Shown: positions 13,591 to 24,113 of the stretch, one piece after another
Layout: each line of letters starts with the position of its first letter
How positions within the stretch are numbered: position 1 is the first letter of the stretch
Assembly: GCF_000188695.1 (NCBI RefSeq)
Contig: NW_004754930.1
Span: forward strand, 436,306-463,805
Source of the DNA: Salpingoeca rosetta
Lineage: Eukaryota; Opisthokonta; Choanoflagellata; Craspedida; Salpingoecidae
Length of the DNA: 27,500 nt
Direction of reading: 5' to 3'
Made by a program: the position numbers and the translations under genes
The notes under the pieces: model-generated
What the model was told of the DNA's origin: nothing
The model's database searches: none
The model's input: the letters and a program-made list of their open reading frames with translations, nothing else

Positions 13591-14048
13591 GTCCAACCCA
13601 ATTGCGCTTCACTTACCTGGTGTCCAGTACACATGCACCAGCGCACGTCATGTATGTATGTGTGTGTGAGTGTGTCCGTTGTGATGTTGGTGTTGTTCTG
13701 TTGTGACCGACCTGCATCCACAAGCAAGGCAAGGGGAAGGTGCGGCGCAACGGAGTCGATGTGAGTGAGCCGCTGCAGCGCTTCTCACAACCAACCAACC
13801 ACTGTTTCGCCGCTTTCGCCACCATCCTTGCGAGTCCTTCCACCCCATCTTGGGTGGATATTTTGTGGTGTTGGAACCGGTAACTGGACTAGAAATAGGT
13901 GATAGGACAAACCTGCATTTTTGTGCGGGGGATTTCAGCAATTTTTTACCGCACCTTCCATGTGCCTTTTTCTCCTGACAAGTGTGCGAGCCACCAAGCC
14001 ACCCAGCTCACCGCCGTCGCCAGCCCTCCGCTCAACACAGCAGCCACT
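13591..14048. promoter_or_regulatory. Divergent intergenic region between the FN3 gene and RPL12
   Basis: 458 bases between opposing ATGs. TGTGCCTTTTTC at 13961-13972, 77 bases before the RPL12 ATG, resembles the 5'-terminal oligopyrimidine (TOP) start of ribosomal-protein mRNAs and recurs upstream of RPS13. No convincing extra gene is seen. Confidence 0.55.
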
Positions 14049-16027
14049 ATGCCTCCCAAGTTTGACCCCAACGAGGTTGCCTACCGTAAGTTCCCTTGGC
14101 CCGCGCGTTCGCCATCAACGATGCAAGCCCCGTGGTTGCTACGGCAGTGGTGGTGCTTGGTGGTGGCCGTTGTGCTCTGTGGCTGTTGATTGTGAGGTGT
14201 GGAGGTGTGTACGCTGGATGATGCGGCGGTGGTGCGAGGTGCCGTGCGGGCTGAAAGAAACAACACGCGCGCTGCTGCACCCGCAAGTGTTGTGAGGGAT
14301 GCGGGACGTGCATCGAGCCGACACCAGCACCCGCCGCGATCACAGACAGCTGAGGAGACAGCAGGGGCGGGGATGAAAGAATGGGGCGCAGGCGAGGGAG
14401 GTGCGGCGCTCAATGACAGCAACGCACGCAGCACATGCACATGAACGACGACACTCATGACACCCGCAGCACATGAGATGGGGATGAAGAAGATCCATTG
14501 GCACTATCGCCACAGCAACAGTGTCGTCATCAGCAGCAGTCAGCATTAGCCAAAAGCGAAGAGAAGGTGTTGAGGTGCCATCGTGCACGAAGCACAATCC
14601 CTTTCCTTCCATCGTGTCATGCTCATGTTCCATGTTTGTCACAGCAGTGTTTCTGTTGTTTGCTCTCTCGCACACGCGCACGCACTCATGCCCACTGTGA
14701 CTCGCTCTCGTTGTCCTCTCTTTTGACCATGCTTTCCAACACTGTTGTGCAGTCTACATGCGCGCTGTTGGTGGCGAGGTTGGTGCCACCTCCTCTCTTG
14801 CGCCCAAGCTCGGTCCTCTTGGTCTCTCCCCCAAGAAGGTCGGTGATGACATCGCCAAGGCCACCAAGGACTGGAAGGGTCTTCGCGTCACCGTCAAGCT
14901 GACCATCCAGAACAGGTGCGTGCGCTCTTGTGTGTATGTGTGCGGTATTCACGTGTGCGTGTGCGTGCTTGTATGTGGTGTGTGCTTTTTTTGCTTTGAG
15001 CGAGCTGTGTGGGGTTGATGTCTTCGTTGCTGTGGTTCGTTCTCATGCTCATGCTCATGCTCCTCCTCCTCTGCGTCCTCCTCATGCTCCGGTACATTGT
15101 CACCGCTTGGTCCAACACAACAGAAAAGCCACCGTCGCCATGGTGCCCACCGCCTCTGCTCTTGTGATCAAGGCCCTCAAGGAGCCTGTCCGCGACCGCA
15201 AGAAGGAGAAGAACAGTGAGTTCATGGACACCTGTTGTTGATGCACAACAGCGTATATGTGTGTGAGTGTGTGAGCATGTGGGCGTGTATTTGCTTTTCT
15301 CTCCCCCATCTCTCACCTGAGGCGATGAATGATGCACGAATGAATACCCCGCACGCCGACGCTCTTTCTCACCACACCTCGTGGCGCTCGCTTGCCTTTT
15401 GTTTTGTCTTCAGTCGCACACGACGGCAACATCACATACGACGACGTCTACGAGGTCGCTAAGATCATGCGCCCCCGCTCCATGGCGAGGAAGATGTCCG
15501 GTACCGTCAAGGTCAGTTGTGTGCTCCCCAATGCGAGGCAGAGCGAGAGCGAGAGCGCCGTTTCCATGAACCTGCATGTGTGTGTGTGTGTGTGAGCGCG
15601 TGCGTTTTGTTCGTTTGTGTTGTTCCTGCGCTGGTGCTGTTTTCTGATGCTCTACAACACTTGCACGTTCTTGGGTTATGCCCTGTTTTGCAGGAGATCC
15701 TTGGCACTGCACAGAGCGTTGGCTGCACTGTTGACGGTCGCCACCCTCACGACCTCATCGAGGACATTGACTCTGGTGAGTGAGTGTGTATGTGGGTTTT
15801 GATGTGTTCGTTGTCTCCTCTAGTTAGGGAGCTTGCGTGTCATGCGCTCCAGCCATGATGCGCTTCGATGAATTGCACGCGCCGCCGTCCTCTCGTCTCG
15901 CGCTTGGCCATTCATACACTCACACATGACAACACGCACACACACACAACACACATTGCCGTTCTGGTTCGCAGGTGCGCTTGTTGTGGAGGACTATGAT
16001 GCCCCCAAGGAGGAGGAGGCCAACTAA
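14049..16027 (+). CDS. RPL12: 60S ribosomal protein L12 (uL11), 174 aa, 6 exons
   Basis: uL11 forms the base of the P-stalk with 28S rRNA and helps recruit translational GTPases. Exons: 14049-14085, 14753-14915, 15124-15215, 15414-15511, 15694-15775, 15975-16027; every junction is GT..AG and in phase. The protein starts [12 protein letters not shown] and carries the near-invariant [26 protein letters not shown] and [16 protein letters not shown] in exon 2, then [10 protein letters not shown] in exon 3 and [20 protein letters not shown] in exon 5. Length is close to the human protein (165 aa); the extra residues are an acidic Glu/Asp-rich C-terminus. Intron 1 (667 bases) is the longest. I looked for clear box C/D motifs in it and saw none. 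Codons are strongly C/G-ending, consistent with high expression. Confidence 0.98.
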
Positions 16028-16241
16028 ACCTGTGCTGCATGCTCCTGCTTCTCGTTTCTAGAGTTGCGCCTCTTGTGGCCTTGTTTTGTTGAAGGTGAAT
16101 TGGGTCCGTGTCTGAAGCACAAAAAGTACAACAAACAAATGGAAACGAGAGCCATGTCGCAAACCGTCGTTGACGACCAAAGAAGGGCGGGGTGGGCATG
16201 CATGAACGTGGTCGTGCACATCACATGCGTGATGGAATTGG

Positions 16242-16250
16242 AAAAAAAAA
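16242..16250 (-). terminator. Pol III T-run terminator of tRNA-Ala
   Basis: Nine As on the plus strand give a T9 run on the transcribed strand, 12 bases after the tRNA 3' end. This is a standard RNA polymerase III stop signal. Confidence 0.9.
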
Positions 16251-16262
16251 GAATGAGCACCG

Positions 16263-16335
16263 TGGAGCTGCCGGGTATCGATCCCGGTACCTCTCGCATG
16301 CTAAGCGAGCGCTCTACCACTTGAGCTACAGCCCC
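16263..16335 (-). tRNA. tRNA-Ala (AGC), intronless, 73 nt
   Basis: The minus strand folds into a complete cloverleaf. The acceptor stem is GGGGCTG with CAGCTCC and discriminator A. The D arm is GCTC...GAGC. The anticodon stem CTCGC/GCGAG encloses loop TTAGCAT with anticodon AGC. The T arm is CCGGG/CCCGG around ATCGATA. The acceptor stem contains a G3:U70 wobble pair, the universal identity element for alanyl-tRNA synthetase. CCA is not encoded, as expected for a eukaryotic nuclear tRNA. Internal A- and B-box regions are present (TAGCTCAAGTGG; GGATCGATACC). Confidence 0.98.
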
Positions 16336-16856
16336 TTCATTTCTGATGGAAAGATGCAGGTCAGAAACACATATGTTTGAAAAGTATGCGTATCTTCCTG
16401 AGGTTTTCAACGCCTACCCACGTGCAACTCTTAGCCTGCCTCTTCCTTCACAACTATCATGTTCAATTTGAGCCATTCATGTACTGCGCACACTGCGTGT
16501 GTGTTTTTTTTTTAATTGATGACCTCAACTGCGGCGCCCGCCCATGCCATGTAATAAAACAAGCGAGGCAGACACACGAACAACCCAACGTCGTGGCTCG
16601 TTCAACACAGCCAGCCAGCCAACCAAAATCAACAACAACAACACACAGAGTAGCAGCAGATGATGATGAAATGACACAAGAGCGAGAGCACAAAGACAAA
16701 ATGTAGAGGGAGGGGGTGCAAAGACAGGGGTGACAGGGACCACGTGACATGATTATGTGTCACCACCACAACAACCTTGCGTCTCCCTACAAAATGCCAG
16801 TGCCCACGCCTGCGCGCACATCATGCTGTCCACGCGGCAAAGGGAGATGGGTGCGT

Positions 16857-18217
16857 TTACGCGACGAGGGCGCTGGCGGTGGCGCTCTCGTACTTGAAGT
16901 TGGGGGCAACGACGCCCTTGGTGCGGTAGTAGCGGCTGAGGCGGTGGATACGGCTCTCAACGAGAATGAGGCGGAACTTGCAGTCCTTGTCGTTGCGGTT
17001 CTCCTGCAGGTGCTTGCGCATGGCGACGGCCTTCTTGATGAGGCAGTACAGGTCCTCCGGGATCTCGGGGGCAAGGCCGGCGGCCTTGAGGATGCGGAGC
17101 ACCTTGGTGCCCGTGATGGCCTTGGTGGACGAGATGCCACGGCTATCACGAAGAATCACACCTGGAAACAAAACAGATTTTTTTTTGGGGGGGGGGGTGA
17201 AGGTTAGGCAAGGGGGCGGGGAGGAGAGAAGAGGAGGAAGAGAGGGGAAGAAAATGGAAAGAGGAGAGATAGGGGAAGGAGATGTGGTGTGGCGAGCGCC
17301 AGTGTTCAGCATCATGTTCAGCCATCCCACAGCACACAGCAAGCATGTTAGGTGCAAACACACAGACACAACAAGACACAACAACAACAACGACGACGAC
17401 GACAACAACAACAACAATAACTTACATTAAACAACAACAACAACAACGACAACAAAAGGCCCTCAAAGAGAAAGAGAAAGAGCCTCACGTTTGATGCGGT
17501 GCTGCTATGCAGGCACGCACACCAACGGCCATGACAGGCCAGGAGGTCGGCAAGAGCCAGGCATGTACAGATCAACAGCACCGCCACCCAGCTGAGGACA
17601 ATGTCCAACAGCATGCACATGGTATTGGTGCTGCATGATCAACCCGAGAAACTCAAGCCCAAAGGCACGGCGTCATTACCAATCTTGGAGGGGGTGTGAC
17701 CCTTGCGCGCAAGCTTCACAATGCTCTCCTTGACATCGTCAGCAGAGTACAGGTTCTTCAGCCACTGTTGTGTGGGCAACGGCAGGAGCGGTGTCAGTTG
17801 GTGTGAGTGAGTGGGTGAGTGAGTGAGCGAAAACAGTGAGTGCGTGGGTGAGAAGAATGAGTGAGTGAGTGTGAATAGGAAAGTAAAATGTAGTGGGAGA
17901 AGGGAAGGGAGGAGAGGAAGAGAAGGCAAGGCTTGTTGGCAGGCAAGAATGGAAACAGATGAAGCGATATGATGTGGATGGAAGAGCACCACAAACCATC
18001 ACCACAAACCACCAAACCACCACAAGCACAAACGAGCACGACGGTGACGAGTACAACGTGATGTGACAACAAATCACCACCGAGAATATCGGACAGCATG
18101 TCATGTTCACAGGAGCAGTGGGAGTCTGGTCTTGAAGAAACGTACGGAAGGGGCTGTGCGGACAAAGGGGCGGGAAGAGCGGGAGATACCCTTGCCAGGT
18201 GCGTGCATGCGACCCAT
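16857..18217 (-). CDS. RPS13: 40S ribosomal protein S13 (uS15), 153 aa, 3 exons
   Basis: uS15 binds the central domain of 18S rRNA in the small subunit. Exons (minus): 18217-18146, 17764-17680, 17161-16857, all GT..AG and in phase. The protein begins [12 protein letters not shown] and continues with [49 protein letters not shown] and [13 protein letters not shown]. It ends [11 protein letters not shown], the family's conserved C-terminus. Human RPS13 is 151 aa, so the protein is full length, with a small insertion near WLKNLYS. Intron 2 contains adjacent G and T homopolymer runs near the acceptor (17171-17189) and CAA/CGA repeats. Human RPS13 introns host U14 snoRNAs; I did not recognise one here. 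Confidence 0.98.
17381..17455. repeat. (CAA)n/(CGA)n repeats in RPS13 intron 2
   Basis: A run of CAA triplets is interrupted by CGA and a short non-repeat spacer. On the sense strand it is (TTG)n. Confidence 0.9.
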
Positions 18218-18942
18218 GGTTGGTTGTCTTGGCTTGTTCACAGAGAGAAGCACGAGGAGGACGACGAAGACGAGAGGAAAAAGGCACAGGAAAGGGGAAA
18301 GGTGATGGAACATGTTCACAAATTGTCGTCGGTGTTGGTTTATGGTGTTGGGTACTGTTGGATTGGATTGGACGGGATTGTGGCTGTGTGATGTGTGACA
18401 TGACATGTGACAGGGTGCGCATTGCGAGCACACACATGCACACACATGCACACGGCATGAAACCAGGCATGGGCAAAAGAAAGGCAGAGAGCAGGATGGA
18501 CAGGCAAGAGAAAGAGAAAGAAAGAAAGATAAAACAGAGAAGCAAGCAGGGAGAGCAAAGGGGAAGCATCATCATGTCATGTCACATCATGTTACATACA
18601 GGGGGCAAAAAAGGGCATGCAGGCAGGCAGGCAGGAAGGGCACTCAAATCAGATAAATCAATCAATCAGTCTGTCAGTCAATAAATGGAAAGACCGAATA
18701 GATAGTCCATTACAGAAAGCACCAAAGGAAAGGACAGCAAGAAGGGACAGGAGAAGAAGAAGAAGAAGGAGGAGGAGGAGGAGGGGACAGAGAGGAGATG
18801 GAAGAAAGGGCAAAGAGTCAGAACAGTATCAGAGAGAGAGTGTGTGTGTGTGTTTGTGTGTGTGCGTGTGATGACTCAATCACCAACAGATGGAAATAGC
18901 GAGAAGAAGAGCTGCAGTGCAACAAGGGCAGCACATGCACGA
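18218..18942. promoter_or_regulatory. RPS13 upstream region and RNF141-like 3' flank
   Basis: TGTGCCTTTTTC on the minus strand at 18288-18277, 60 bases before the RPS13 ATG, is identical to the RPL12 upstream motif. A GAA/GGA purine tract lies at about 18755-18792. No coding exon is seen. Confidence 0.6.
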
Positions 18943-20500
18943 TCAGTCAAAGAAGCTGCTGATGAGGTACGCGTTGAGGTCCTCACGGGACGGATACGCC
19001 ACGTCCACAAAGCATTCGCTCTCATCCGAGATTCTGTACGCATGGAGGGAGAAGAGGAAGAAGGAGGACAAGGAACAGCAAACAAGAGAGGGGAGGAGAA
19101 AGGCAAACAACAGAGAGGAGGAGGAATACAAGGCAGCCATGCAATGAATGGCGTGAGCACAGCGAATCAGGTGTGGAGAGGACGGGGTGGAAAGGGGAGG
19201 ACGAACAGCGGAGAACAGCAGCCAGGACACAAGTATAAGCACGAGCACAGGGTGAAAGCAGCACAACCCCTCCAGCACAGCACGCCTTCCACCCTCAATA
19301 GAACCGCAATCACTCTCCCCTTGGTGTTGGTGACCACTCACGCATTGCGGCAGAGCGGGCACGTGGCATCGACGTGAGACCTGGCGGTGAGGGCGGCGGC
19401 AGTCGAAGCGGCAGCAACACAGGGTGAGGTGATGAGCTGAGCCAAGGTGGCGCACACCGATACACGAGAATAATGATGCAATCACACACACACTCACACA
19501 CGCACACACACACACGCACACTCACACACACTCACACACATACTCACACACGCACGCACAACTCACTCACTCACCACTCTGAGACGCACGACTCGCAGAA
19601 TGCGTGCATGCACGCAAGAACCGTGTCTGGCTTTCGCTCATAGCACACGCCACACTTGTCTGTACACTCCGTGGACACGCTGTCAAGTGGTGTTGGCGTG
19701 GAAAGCGCATGACACGGTGAGCACGGGAGAGCAATCGCGTGTGCAAGCGCAACATGGCAACGACCCCATATGAGCATGGTCGTGACAGAGAGAGAGAGAG
19801 ATACAACACATGCACACACACATACAACACCCACACACATACAACACACATATACACACACATACACAAGTACACAAATATAGCACCTGCTGCGGCCGGA
19901 GGAGGCAGCGGATGACGGGGCGGAGGGCGCAGAGGGGCGGCGGCTCGGGTTGCACGTGTCCTTGATAAACTGGTAGGTGCGCGCAAACTCCGGCAGCGAC
20001 AGCAGCCGCGCGCTCGCCTCCTCCTCGCCGCCATCACACTGGCATCGGGGTGAAGGCAGAACAGAGAAGAGGAAAGGAGAGAAGAGGAAAGGAGAAGGGA
20101 AAGGAGAGAGAAGAGAGAAGAGAGAGGAGAGAAGAGAAGAGAGAAGAGGAAAAAGGTGCACAGCAAGTACACAGAAGATAGCCCCCAACACGCAATGCAA
20201 AGACAACGCAGCAGGAGAGCAGGCGTTTCGTGTGTGTGAGAAACAAGACAAACAAGACAAACAAGAAAATCAGGAGAGTAGGCGCGAGCGAGAAAGCAAG
20301 CAAGCGAGAAGAAGAAGCAGTGCTGCTGTGCGCTGCTTGGACAGGAGCAGGACATAGCCACCACCACCACGACACCAAAACAGGACAGCAGTGCACTGAC
20401 ATTCAAAACACAAGCATTCGTCGAGCTCACCATCGCTCTCTCTATTCATCCACACCACGATACATGCATGCATGCATACATGGGTGCAAACCACCAATGG

Positions 20501-20554
<54 letters not shown>

Positions 20555-21242
20555 TCCCTGTGTCTCACCTGGCGCGAGGGCCTGATTGTGACGGCGGCGC
20601 GCCAGAACAAGCCAGACTTGGGCAGGGCAGTGGCGTCATCGCCGCCCTCCATGCGGAACTTGACGCGCTGCTTGCCTTTCTTCGCCAGGCCAGCACACCT
20701 GGCCAGAGGAGGAGGCAGAACAAAGAGAGGGAAAGCGCAGGAGCGAGGAGGGCGAAAAAAGGGCAATCAGTGCGAATGGCGTGGCGTGGCGCGAGTTGAA
20801 GAAGAGTGGGAGACGATCAGTGAAGAGTAATCGGAAGACAGGTGAAGAGTGGTCGAAAGGCAAGTGAAGAGAGGAAAACAGGCCAGTGCAGAGCCAAACG
20901 GAGGGCGTGCGCGGGTGCAACGCCGAAACCGACCCTCGCTTGCCATGCATGCATGAAGTGCATGAATGCATGCAAGGTGGAAGGGACAGCAGATATGTTG
21001 TGAACAAACAACCAGGCAGGCAGACGGTGATCAGGGTGAAGGAACAGGTGTACGTCGCATGAGTATGCATGCGCGCATGCTGTGTGTGTGTGTGTGTGTG
21101 GAAGGGGGCAAATGGCGTACGTGCTGTTGGCCTCGTCGATGGCAACCTTGAGATCAATGGAGGTCCACAGCGTGGAATCGTACTCCTTCGAGACGCACGA
21201 TGGCGCCGACGCGAAGGGTGCGACACAGAGCGCTTGTCCCAT
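18943..21242 (-). CDS. RNF141-like RING finger protein, 212 aa, 6 exons
   Basis: RNF141/ZNF230 is a small RING-type putative E3 ubiquitin ligase. Exons (minus): 21242-21121, 20698-20569, 20038-19887, 19679-19575, 19380-19342, 19033-18943, all GT..AG and in phase. The protein begins MGQALC; Gly2 fits N-myristoylation, and human RNF141 also starts MGQ. A beta-rich middle (RVKFRMEGG, GLFWRAAVTI) and SLPEFARTYQFIKD match the family's central domain. A C3HC4 RING spans about residues 144-180: CGVC, CMHAFC, C166, CPLC. It is followed by SDESECFVD and SREDLNAYLI, collinear with the human C-terminus. Human RNF141 is 230 aa. The His-containing zinc ligands are all present, so the RING is probably functional. 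Confidence 0.88.
20040..20155. repeat. GAGAA/GGAAA purine tract in RNF141-like intron 2
   Basis: Strongly purine-rich on the plus strand, hence a long CT-rich pyrimidine tract on the sense strand just before the exon 3 acceptor at 20039-20040. Confidence 0.85.
20501..20551. repeat. (CA)n near the 5' end of RNF141-like intron 2
   Basis: About 24 units. On the sense strand the donor GTGAGACAC is followed within about 20 bases by (GT)n. Confidence 0.94.
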
Positions 21243-22509
21243 GATGATGCCGGAGAAGAACAGGGTTCTGTGTCACAGCTTGCGGATGAAGCAGGAGCGC
21301 CTTGGAAGAAAGAAGAGGTGTTGTTTGTTCTTCGTGTCCTTGTCGTCTTGGCTGTTGGTCTTTGGGGCTGCACAAGGTGGTGATGGTGGTTGGATGGACG
21401 TGTGGGTGAACAAAGACGCATATTATGTGGAGGTTGGACATGGGTTGTTGAAGGCAGGGAAGCTGCGGTCAATGCGATGCAGAGAGGAACAAGGCCAGGA
21501 CAAAACAGGACTCGTCAGGGGTTTGCACAGCAGCGTGTCTGTCTGTGGCAAACAACGTGCAAAACACACATGAAAGGCACAACACAAGGTGTTTTGTTCT
21601 GTGTGATGAGGGTCGTGTGATTGTGATTGTGGCGATTACCGCTGCAGGCTTGCTTCGGCGGTTCTGCGTGTGTGCGTGCTGCAGAGATGATTGATCAAAG
21701 GCACCAGGACAGTGAATGTGTGTGTGTGTGTGTTGAATGGGTGTTTGGTGGTTGTGGTTGAGAAGTGAACAAAGCAGTGCAGTGCATCTCAGTGAAGTGA
21801 TCTGTGTGTTCGTCATATTGACTGACCTTTCATGCCCCACTCCCACACGCACACTCACACACGCACACTCACACGCACACTCACACGCACTCTCGCACTC
21901 ACTCGCACACTCACACCCAACACGACCAGGTGGACTTGTGGTGGTTGCTTTTTGATCGTGCATACCTCTTTGCTGGCTGGCTGGCTGCGCCTTGCAGCAG
22001 TGCTTGTGCAGATTGTTGTTGTTGTTGTTGTTGCTCGTGCTCGTCGTATGCGTCAGACAAACCATCCGCCAACCGAACTCCTCCTCCTTTTGTGTGGGTT
22101 TTGTTTGTTGGTGGGTGGTGGAAAAGGCACACAACGAACGCACACAAACACACACACACACACAAACACACACACAAAACCCACACACAAGCAAGGGGCA
22201 ACGCAAGCAACAATCAAAGTGATTTGATGCAATGTTAATGAAGAGATGCAACCATGAGGCGACAGCACAAACAGTGATGTTGTCAAATTTGACAGCAGCC
22301 CACATCGAATGTGACGTTTCCCACGATTTTTTTACCTTTCTTGCTTGCCTCGTGGGCGCTCTGCTGCTGTGACTTCTGCCTTTTTTTTTCTTTCCTCTCC
22401 GCCTGCACCCTTGTTCGCTCCCACCCACGTGCTTTGCTCACTTCATTCTCTCTCTCTCTCTCTCTTTTCACAACAGCTGCGACAACCAACCAAACAGCAA
22501 ACACAAGAG
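21243..22509. promoter_or_regulatory. Divergent intergenic region between RNF141-like and fibrillarin
   Basis: 1.27 kb with CA/GT repeats (about 21839-21920 and 22139-22190) and (GTT)n at about 22013-22034, but no supported exon. Near fibrillarin a pyrimidine tract begins TGCC plus nine Ts at 22377-22389 and continues CTTTCCTCTCC, a TOP-like element 120 bases before the ATG. A short (CT)n lies at 22446-22464. Confidence 0.55.
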
Positions 22510-23451
22510 ATGGCCTTCGGTGGTGGACGTGGAGGCGGCCGTGGTGGCGGCCGTGGTGGTGGACGCGGTGGCTTCCGTGGCGGCCGTGGTGGCGGTCGTG
22601 GCGGTGGACGCGGCGGCGGTCGTGGCGGCTTCCGTGGTGGTCGCGGCGGTGGTCGTGGTGGTGGTCGCGGTGGCGGTCGTGGTCGTGGTGGTGGTCGCGG
22701 ACGCGGTGGACGTGGTGGAGGCCGTGGCGGAGGCCGTGGCGGAGGCTCGAAGCAGGTCATGGTTGAGCCCCATCGCCATCCTGGTCAGTGACACTTGCCC
22801 TTGTGAACCCCGTGTAGTGATTGCTGTATATTGTTGCTTGGTGTGAGATTTTGGATGCTTGATCCATGCAAGATCAATTCTCGCGTGCAAGATCGCTTGA
22901 TGTGTGCGGCCATCACGTGCGTGCCCTAACTTTTTCCCATGCTCCTGTGTCAACCTGTGTGTGGATCAGGCATCTTCGTTGCACGTGGCGGAAAGGAGGA
23001 TCTCCTGGTGACACGCAACACGGTCCCTGGCGAGTCTGTTTACGGCGAGAAGCGCATCTCCGTGGAGACGCCTGATGCCGAGGGCACGGGCACAGAGAAG
23101 GTCGAGTACCGCGTGTGGAACCCCTTCAGGAGCAAGCTGGCCGCCTCCGTCCTCGGTGGCGTGGCCAACATTCACATGGAGCCTGGCTCGAAGGTGCTGT
23201 ATCTCGGTGCCGCCTCTGGCACCACCGTGTCACACGTCGCAGACATTGTTGGCAAGGATGGTCTCGTGTACGCCGTCGAGTTCTCGCACCGCGCTGGCCG
23301 CGATCTCATCAACATGGCAAAGCGGCGCACAAACGTCATCCCCATCATCGAGGATGCCCGTCACCCACACAAGTACCGCATGCTCGTCCCCATGGTCGAC
23401 TGCATCTTTGCAGATGTCGCACAACCAGATCAGGTACACACACCCAACATA

Positions 23452-23519
<68 letters not shown>

Positions 23520-24113
23520 CATGTCGTACACATCACACCCCACATTTTCTGCCACCGTCCCCAAAACACACGTATCGTCCCACCGCACGTAACGTGCCCT
23601 CCACCTGACAAGGTTGGGCCGTTTGAATGTGACATCACTGGTTCTCCCGCTTTGTATGCTCACTGCACCGCCGCTTCTGCCTCCCTTTCTTGTGTGGGCC
23701 TGTCTTTGCGCTTCAGGTGCGTATTGTTGCGTTGAACGCCGACTTCTTCCTGAAGAACGGTGGCCACTTTGTGATTAGCATCAAGGCGAGCTGCATCGAC
23801 TCGACTGCGCCGCCCGCTGCTGTGTTCGCGTCTGAGGTATCAAAGATGAAGCGCTTGCAGATGAAGCCCAAAGAACAGCTCAGCTTGGAGCCCTATGAGC
23901 GTGATCACGCTGTCGTCGTTGGCACGTACAGGTACGAGCTCGCCCGCTCTGCTTTGCTTCTGTGCGTTTGGTTTTGCACTGCTTTTGCCCGCTGATCGAG
24001 TGCGGCAAGTGTGGCGTTTTTGCACTCGCTTGGGTCCCCACAGAGTTTGTTTGGTTTCCTCATGGTGTTCGTGTCTCCCGGCTTTGTGTTGCAGGCCGCA
24101 AAAGAAGAAATGA
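22510..24113 (+). CDS. FBL: Fibrillarin, rRNA 2'-O-methyltransferase, 323 aa, 4 exons
   Basis: Fibrillarin is the SAM-dependent catalytic subunit of box C/D snoRNPs in the nucleolus and also methylates histone H2A glutamine. Exons: 22510-22783, 22970-23433, 23717-23931, 24095-24113, all GT..AG and in phase; the last codes only PQKKK. Residues 4 to about 82 form a long uninterrupted Gly/Arg-rich RGG domain. The methyltransferase core follows: [32 protein letters not shown], the SAM-binding motif [11 protein letters not shown] (GAASG at 171-175), [30 protein letters not shown] and [13 protein letters not shown]. Length equals the human protein (321 aa) almost exactly. Intron 2 holds a (CA)n array just after the donor. 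Confidence 0.98.
22519..22748 (+). repeat. GGTGGCCGT-type coding minisatellite (RGG domain)
   Basis: Nine-base Gly-Gly-Arg units with synonymous third-base variation, occasionally replaced by Gly-Gly-Phe-Arg. The repeat codes the fibrillarin GAR domain, which drives RNA binding and nucleolar phase separation. Confidence 0.93.
23456..23518. repeat. (CA)n in fibrillarin intron 2
   Basis: About 31 CA units on the sense strand, an exception to the GT-sense orientation seen in most other introns here. Confidence 0.95.

Larger units (their letters stand above)
16028..16856. other. Convergent intergenic region of RPL12 and RPS13 (contains tRNA-Ala)
   Basis: Apart from the tRNA gene I see no coding exon. 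AATAAA occurs on the plus strand at about 16553, 525 bases after the RPL12 stop. It is a possible but distant polyadenylation signal. Confidence 0.6.

Noticed and set aside
21469..22428. Long minus-strand open frame between RNF141-like and fibrillarin
   Set aside because: It is composed of low-complexity stretches from CA, GTT and GT repeats. There are no conserved motifs and its codon use differs from the real exons.
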